Part shown: positions 41,352 through 45,003 of the stretch, piece after piece
Layout of the letters: every line of letters begins with the position of its first letter
Position numbering within the stretch: the stretch's first letter is position 1
From: a virus
DNA length: 45,003 nucleotides
Virus record (IMG/VR): IMGVR_UViG_3300049740_001081
Coordinates: 1 to 45,003 of that record
Reading direction: 5' to 3' (one strand)
Translations under genes and position numbers: made by a program
Notes under the pieces: generated by a model
Databases searched by the model: none
What the model was told of the DNA's origin: nothing
What the model saw: only the letters and a program-made list of their open reading frames with translations

Positions 41352-42335
41352 ATGTCATTTCTATTAGTTGACGCCGCTAACTTGTTTTTCCGTGCTAGGC
41401 ATGTAATACGCCATGGTACATCAGAAGAACGTGTTGCAATGAGTTATCACATTATATTTGCTAGTATCTTAAAGCAATGGCGTGAGCAAAAAGCTACTCA
41501 TGTTGTATGTTGCTTTGAAGGACGTAGTTGGCGTAAGAATGTATATCCTCCTTATAAGGCACAAAGATCAGATGCTCGTGCAAAACTTACAGTTAAAGAG
41601 CAAGAAGAAGAAAAGATCTTTTGGGAAAGTTTTGACGTATTTAAAGAGTACCTAACTAAACGTACTAATGTAACAGTACTACAGAATCCTGGTGTTGAAG
41701 CAGATGATTTAATTGCACGTTGGATTGATTTACACCCTAACGATAGACATGTAATTGTATCTAGTGACAAAGACTTTGAACAATTGATTGCTTCTAATGT
41801 TGATTTGTACAATGGTATAACTGGTATTAAGACTACTATTGATGGCTACTTTGATGATAAAGGCAAACCAGTTAAGGACAAGAAAACAAAAGAAGTAAAA
41901 GCGGCTCCTAATCCAGACTTTATGTTATTTGAAAAATGTATGAGAGGCGATGTGTCTGATAATATTTTTAGTGCATATCCTGGTGTTCGTACTAAAGGTA
42001 CTAAGAATAAAGTAGGTCTACAAGAGGCATTTGCAGACAGAGATAACAAAGGGTTTATGTGGAATAATCTAATGCTACAACGTTGGACTGATCACGAAGG
42101 CGTAGAACATTTAGTTAGAGATGATTATGAACGTAATGTTAGCATTATAGATCTACATGCACAACCTGAAGATATTATTAAAGAACTAGATTCTACTATT
42201 GGAGAAGCAGTACAAGTGCCTAAGAAACAAGGTGTTGGTATACATTTTATGAAGTTCTGTGGTAAACACGATATGCAAAAGGCTGTAGATCAAGCACAAC
42301 ATCATTCTGAATGGTTAAGTTCCGTATATGGGTAG
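41352..42335 (+). CDS. rnh: 5'-3' exonuclease / RNase H of FEN type
   Basis: A 327-residue FEN-superfamily nuclease like T4 RNase H, which removes RNA primers from Okazaki fragments. Metal-binding carboxylates occur in LLVDAANLFF (D7), GVEADDLIARW, IVSSDKDFEQL and RGDVSDNI, the expected order. The size is close to T4 RNase H (305). Its own promoter and a GGAGAAG site precede it. It fits the replication set with gp43 and gp45. Confidence 0.85.
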   Translation: MSFLLVDAANLFFRARHVIRHGTSEERVAMSYHIIFASILKQWREQKATHVVCCFEGRSWRKNVYPPYKAQRSDARAKLTVKEQEEEKIFWESFDVFKEYLTKRTNVTVLQNPGVEADDLIARWIDLHPNDRHVIVSSDKDFEQLIASNVDLYNGITGIKTTIDGYFDDKGKPVKDKKTKEVKAAPNPDFMLFEKCMRGDVSDNIFSAYPGVRTKGTKNKVGLQEAFADRDNKGFMWNNLMLQRWTDHEGVEHLVRDDYERNVSIIDLHAQPEDIIKELDSTIGEAVQVPKKQGVGIHFMKFCGKHDMQKAVDQAQHHSEWLSSVYG

Positions 42336-42364
42336 GTTAAAAGTATACTTAACGGTATTTTGAT

Positions 42365-42372
42365 GATAAATA
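42365..42372 (+). promoter_or_regulatory. T4-type late promoter box
   Basis: GATAAATA, one mismatch to consensus, 19 bases before ATG 42392. A palindrome (AAGTATACTT) lies just upstream, around 42340. Confidence 0.5.
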
Positions 42373-42391
42373 CAGTTGAAGGAATAAATTT

Positions 42392-42694
42392 ATGAGCAGA
42401 CCTAAACCTACAGTAATATTAACACATACAGATCAAACAACATATAAGTCAGAAGAGGTACTTAGTGCCGATGCAATATATGCTGTCTTTCACAAAGACA
42501 AGCCTATTAATCTTCGTACTTTAAACTCGCTTGTATCTTATCCTGGACCTAAATATAAGAAAGTATCCTTTTCTAATCCAGGACATGCATTTAACTTGTC
42601 AGATCGATTAAACAAATTATTTAGAACAAACGATTTTTCTGTTGTTGAATTAAAAAACGGCAGAAAGATTGTTGAGCATGGATCTAGCAAATAA
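42392..42694 (+). CDS. Uncharacterised small basic protein
   Basis: A 100-residue protein, Lys-rich with beta-like segments (PTVILTHTDQTTYKSEE, VVELKNGRKIVEHG). No family recognised. The 3' end overlaps the next gene by 17 bases. The late box upstream suggests late expression. Confidence 0.6.
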   Translation: MSRPKPTVILTHTDQTTYKSEEVLSADAIYAVFHKDKPINLRTLNSLVSYPGPKYKKVSFSNPGHAFNLSDRLNKLFRTNDFSVVELKNGRKIVEHGSSK

Positions 42695-43058
42695 ACTAGT
42701 TAAATATTACATAGACAAAAATCCGAGACAAGGTATGTGGGAAACCACAGAAGTTACTCCTTATAGTATGTTTAAAAACTATACTGAAGGTAAGGAGAAA
42801 GGTCTAAGACTTACTAGCTTTGGTTGGAGTCTTATGCGGAAAGATTGGACTCATTACTCTCATCAATTACCAACTGGATTTCGTTTAAATGCTGGACACT
42901 TAATAGGATTGCAAAATCATTGCGATTGGCCTTACTATATAGGTGCAGGGTATTTGAGACTATTTGGAGAAGCGGATAACATAGAAGTACGGCTCGTAAA
43001 CAACGATATTATGCTATGGCTTAATAGTTTAAGCACGTTAGGCCAAGGTAAATTTTAA
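42678..43058 (+). CDS. Uncharacterised protein
   Basis: A 126-residue protein with many aromatic residues (SFGWSLMRKDWTHYSHQL, CDWPYYIGAGYLRLFG). ATG 42678 is within the previous gene; TTGAGCATGG gives a weak ribosome-binding site. It resembles hypothetical proteins of marine T4-like phages in composition only. Function unknown. Confidence 0.6.
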   Translation: MDLANKLVKYYIDKNPRQGMWETTEVTPYSMFKNYTEGKEKGLRLTSFGWSLMRKDWTHYSHQLPTGFRLNAGHLIGLQNHCDWPYYIGAGYLRLFGEADNIEVRLVNNDIMLWLNSLSTLGQGKF

Positions 43059-43065
43059 ATAAATA
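43058..43065 (+). promoter_or_regulatory. Possible late promoter box
   Basis: AATAAATA next to the stop of the preceding gene and 5 bases before ATG 43071. The short distance makes a promoter for that gene unlikely unless translation starts later, so confidence is low. Confidence 0.25.
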
Positions 43066-43070
43066 CATAC

Positions 43071-43502
43071 ATGAAAGACTGGAACCCCTATATTAAGGCC
43101 GGTTGGGAATTGGTTACAGAAGCAACTTCGGTTACTCCTATATACCTAGATCCAGAAATTGAACATTTCCTAGTTTTCACAATCGCAAGAACAATCGAAC
43201 GTAATGACATAGGTAGCGAATCTGTTGCTATTAAAATACTAGAAGCACGTTCTATTCCTAGAGGTAGATCCAGACAACCAATTCTCCGAGCTATTGGTGA
43301 AGAATGTTTGTTTATAGATGCATGGGATATTAAAAAACGTAAATGGCCTAGTATGACATACTATAGTCAAATGGGTCAAATTGCTTTTATGCAGTCTTCT
43401 TTGTCTACTAGACCAAACAACGAACTATTAGAAAAGGCTAGTAATAGTTTTACTATGCTTTCTAAGGTACTTAAATCAGTTCGTGACCTAGCAAAATTCT
43501 AG
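43071..43502 (+). CDS. Uncharacterised basic helical protein
   Basis: A 143-residue protein, mostly helical (HFLVFTIARTIERNDIGSESVAIKILEA, NSFTMLSKVLKSVRDLAKF) with a basic patch (RSIPRGRSRQPILR). It starts 12 bases after the previous stop. No domain recognised; size and composition are common for virion or assembly proteins. Confidence 0.6.
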   Translation: MKDWNPYIKAGWELVTEATSVTPIYLDPEIEHFLVFTIARTIERNDIGSESVAIKILEARSIPRGRSRQPILRAIGEECLFIDAWDIKKRKWPSMTYYSQMGQIAFMQSSLSTRPNNELLEKASNSFTMLSKVLKSVRDLAKF

Positions 43503-43544
43503 TCCTAACTTCGGTAACTTCTCCCGTATACAGTAAATATAGGT

Positions 43545-43565
43545 GTTACGGTATAGAGCCGTAAC
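43545..43565 (+). other. Intergenic hairpin
   Basis: GTTACGG (43545-43551) pairs perfectly with CCGTAAC (43559-43565) around TATAGAG. TAAATATTTTT follows, so it may end upstream transcripts. Its core (TACGGTATAG, then GCCGT) also occurs at 242-258. Confidence 0.45.
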
Positions 43566-43587
43566 TAAATATTTTTAGGAGATTAAA

Positions 43588-44115
43588 ATGATTGACCCAA
43601 GAATAGAAATATATGACATGATTTGGGATATTAGCAACAAGTTAAATGAGCTAACAATGAAGTTGTCAGAAATACCACATGAAATCGAAGAGTACGAAAT
43701 GAACTTCCACGGACCATGTGAGGGTGATTATATGCACCCAGACACACCAACACACGCCAAGCCAGACGGTTTTGGTGAAGATGCTTATTGGGACGCCCCA
43801 ATGCAAGTTTGGATGGAACCATCACAATGGGAGTGGGACGAGCATGATATGTTCGGAAATGCCGCTACAGACTATTGTTATGATTGCGATGCTGAAGAAT
43901 GGATGTATTCAGATGAGCCAGATTGGTCTAATGAGTACACATGGGAAATGGATTACGGTATGGAGTACGATAGTATCTCCGGTGATGACATGCCTCCAAT
44001 GCAAGAAGGAATGGATGGTCCAATGGATGCAAACATTGACGCACCAGCAGTTGAAGCAACAATGATGCCTGAGGAAACTCAAGGTAGCACTCCAGGTACA
44101 GAAGGAAAAGAGTAG
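43588..44115 (+). CDS. Very acidic Trp/Met/Tyr-rich protein
   Basis: A 175-residue protein dense in Asp and Glu with many Trp, Met, Tyr and Pro and few Lys or Arg (WEWDEHDMFGN, DCDAEEWMYSDEPDW). Low complexity toward the end (PPMQEGMDGPMDANID). An N-terminal helix has heptad spacing (DISNKLNELTMKLSEI). No family recognised. Such strongly acidic phage proteins can mimic DNA or act as assembly chaperones; neither is shown. It stands alone between a hairpin and two terminators, so it may be highly expressed. Confidence 0.65.
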   Translation: MIDPRIEIYDMIWDISNKLNELTMKLSEIPHEIEEYEMNFHGPCEGDYMHPDTPTHAKPDGFGEDAYWDAPMQVWMEPSQWEWDEHDMFGNAATDYCYDCDAEEWMYSDEPDWSNEYTWEMDYGMEYDSISGDDMPPMQEGMDGPMDANIDAPAVEATMMPEETQGSTPGTEGKE

Positions 44116-44123
44116 TAACAAGT

Positions 44124-44148
44124 CCGCTTTTATAAAGGGGCTTTTTTT
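44124..44148 (+). terminator. Rho-independent terminator 1
   Basis: CCGCTTT / AAAGGGG stem with one mismatch, TAT loop, then CTTTTTTT. It lies 8 bases after the stop of the acidic protein gene. Confidence 0.7.
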
Positions 44149-44175
44149 ATATCTCCTAAGTTTTGGCGAGTTATT

Positions 44176-44208
44176 AAACCCGTATACTACAATGTATACG
44201 GGTTTTTT
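44176..44208 (+). terminator. Rho-independent terminator 2
   Basis: A perfect 12-bp stem AAACCCGTATAC / GTATACGGGTTT with a 6-base loop TACAAT, followed by more T. This is the strongest terminator in the window, and the second in tandem, so read-through into the next unit is well blocked. Confidence 0.85.
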
Positions 44209-44269
44209 CGTGACTAAGTTATTGTAATCATTGAAGAATAAAAAAAATAAAAAAAGAACCAGAAAAAGG

Positions 44270-44298
44270 TTGACCTTTTAGGACCTGTGTGTTATATT
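44270..44298 (+). promoter_or_regulatory. Sigma-70-like promoter
   Basis: TTGACC (44270-44275), 17-bp spacer, TATATT (44293-44298). It opens a new unit after the tandem terminators, 58 bases before GTG 44356. Confidence 0.75.
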
Positions 44299-44355
44299 AT
44301 ATACATAATGCAGTTGCGAATGGCGTAATTGGTTATTAAATTAAAGGAGATTAAA

Positions 44356-44664
44356 GTGTCAGATATCGTTACTAATGAAGTTCTCGAAGCGGCAATTGAA
44401 GAAGTTGCCAAAGGTGAAACATTTAAATTTGTTGGTTTTGCTACCAGTAAAAAGGGTCGAGGTAAACTTCGTTTCTCAAATGACAAGAGGCGTACACGAA
44501 CTTTGGTCCGTAATGGTTTTACTGACGTTAAGTTTATTGAACTTCCTTATGCAATGAACAAAGAAGAAATTCTTGCTAGTTCATTTGTTGATATGGTTAC
44601 CCCTGTAGTTGTAATTGAAAATATTTCAGAAAATATGCAAAAAGAGGTTGACCTTTCTGCATAA
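44356..44664 (+). CDS. Uncharacterised small protein upstream of the AAA ATPase
   Basis: A 102-residue protein starting with GTG, with AAAGGAG 6 bases upstream; an in-frame TTG at 44329 has no such site. Contains a helical start (SDIVTNEVLEAAIEEVAKGE), a basic middle (SKKGRGKLRFSNDKRRTRTLVRNG) and a beta-rich end. Own promoter before it and another inside its 3' end. No recognised family. Confidence 0.6.
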   Translation: MSDIVTNEVLEAAIEEVAKGETFKFVGFATSKKGRGKLRFSNDKRRTRTLVRNGFTDVKFIELPYAMNKEEILASSFVDMVTPVVVIENISENMQKEVDLSA

Positions 44665-44676
44665 GGTGTGTATAGT
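44648..44676 (+). promoter_or_regulatory. Sigma-70-like promoter upstream of the AAA ATPase
   Basis: TTGACC (44648-44653), 17-bp spacer, TATAGT (44671-44676). It starts within the last codons of the preceding gene and lies 41 bases before ATG 44717. Confidence 0.75.
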
Positions 44677-44716
44677 AGTAACATAATTAAAATTAACCCA
44701 TATAAGGAGCCACATA

Positions 44717-45003
44717 ATGGGACAAGCAGAAACTAAAGTAAATGAGCCAAACACTCTAAAAATTAGCGAGTGTAAGCCAATTATCCGTAAAGCAGTTAAC
44801 AAGAAACGTCCTGTGTTTATTTGGGGACCTCCAGGTTCTGGTAAATCGGATATGGTTGATCAAGTTGCAAATGAATTTGATAACAGTCTTGTTATTGATA
44901 TGAGAATGGCACTTATGGACCCTACAGATATTAAAGGTGTTCCATATTACTCCGCTAACGATAATACTATGAAATGGGCACCTCCAGCAGAATTGCCTAA
45001 TGC
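44717..45003 (+). CDS. MoxR-type AAA ATPase (N-terminal part, truncated by window)
   Basis: The visible 95 residues contain Walker A GPPGSGKS (VFIWGPPGSGKSDMV) and the MoxR-like segment DMRMALMDPTDIKGVPYY. The frame runs off the window, so Walker B is not seen. AAGGAG precedes the ATG. MoxR-type ATPases often pair with a VWA-domain protein as metal-insertion or remodelling chaperones; such a partner may lie just beyond the window. Confidence 0.8.
   Translation, partial: MGQAETKVNEPNTLKISECKPIIRKAVNKKRPVFIWGPPGSGKSDMVDQVANEFDNSLVIDMRMALMDPTDIKGVPYYSANDNTMKWAPPAELPN

Noticed and set aside
1-45003. CRISPR array, transposon or integrase
   Set aside because: No regularly spaced direct repeats longer than the 15-bp triplet at 11525 and no transposase or integrase motifs were seen.

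Overview
The window is most likely a piece of a large, AT-rich, T4-like marine myovirus genome. The main support is a family B DNA polymerase (gp43 type), a gp45-type sliding clamp directly downstream of it, a DsbA-like DNA-binding protein, an RNase H/FEN-type 5'-3' exonuclease, and scattered T4-type late promoter boxes (xATAAATA) next to host-like sigma-70 promoters (TTGAC-17-TATAxT). Genes are tightly packed with ATGA or TAATG junctions. All run on the plus strand except one three-gene block at 19.7-22.8 kb. The host cannot be named from the sequence. Several genes look acquired from a proteobacterium-like donor (FdxA-type ferredoxin, DUF1289, GMP reductase, aspartate carbamoyltransferase).

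Layout. 0-0.4 kb: end of an unknown gene and a non-coding leader with a strong promoter. 0.4-4 kb: a radical SAM enzyme, an unusual HAD + GNAT + ParB-like fusion, and a 2OG-Fe(II) oxygenase. 4-15 kb: a run of uncharacterised late-type proteins. Several share an N-terminal signature like a T4 capsid-targeting peptide, including a putative PD-(D/E)XK nuclease and a putative nucleotidyltransferase. 15-19.7 kb: a second radical SAM (twitch type), a GH19 endolysin, a glycosyltransferase-like protein, a DUF2061 membrane protein and a UDP-glucose dehydrogenase-like enzyme. 19.7-22.8 kb, minus strand: aspartate carbamoyltransferase, a third radical SAM paralogous to the second, and a nitronate monooxygenase-like FMN enzyme. 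22.9-28.7 kb: a nucleotidyltransferase-cupin fusion, DsbA, GMP reductase, DNA polymerase and clamp.

28.7-39.8 kb holds what I think is the most interesting system: a TGT-like transglycosylase resembling phage DpdA, a protein translationally coupled to it, a QueD-like T-fold protein, GTP cyclohydrolase I (FolE), a phosphoribosyltransferase, a ferredoxin, and a QueE with an insertion inside its cluster motif. Together these suggest synthesis of a 7-deazaguanine base and its insertion into phage DNA. QueC is not visible here. Interleaved are sugar genes (GT-B glycosyltransferase, GalE-like epimerase, cupin, cytidylyltransferase) and a glutaredoxin. 39.8-45 kb: a lipoprotein, small hypothetical proteins, DUF1289, the exonuclease, a very acidic Trp/Met-rich protein closed by two terminators, and the start of a MoxR-type AAA ATPase.

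The genes fall into four working groups: replication and late transcription; nucleotide supply and base modification; glycan precursor synthesis and transfer; and virion-associated or lysis functions. No tRNA, rRNA, CRISPR array, transposase or integrase was recognised. All family calls come from reading motifs by eye. No database search was run.
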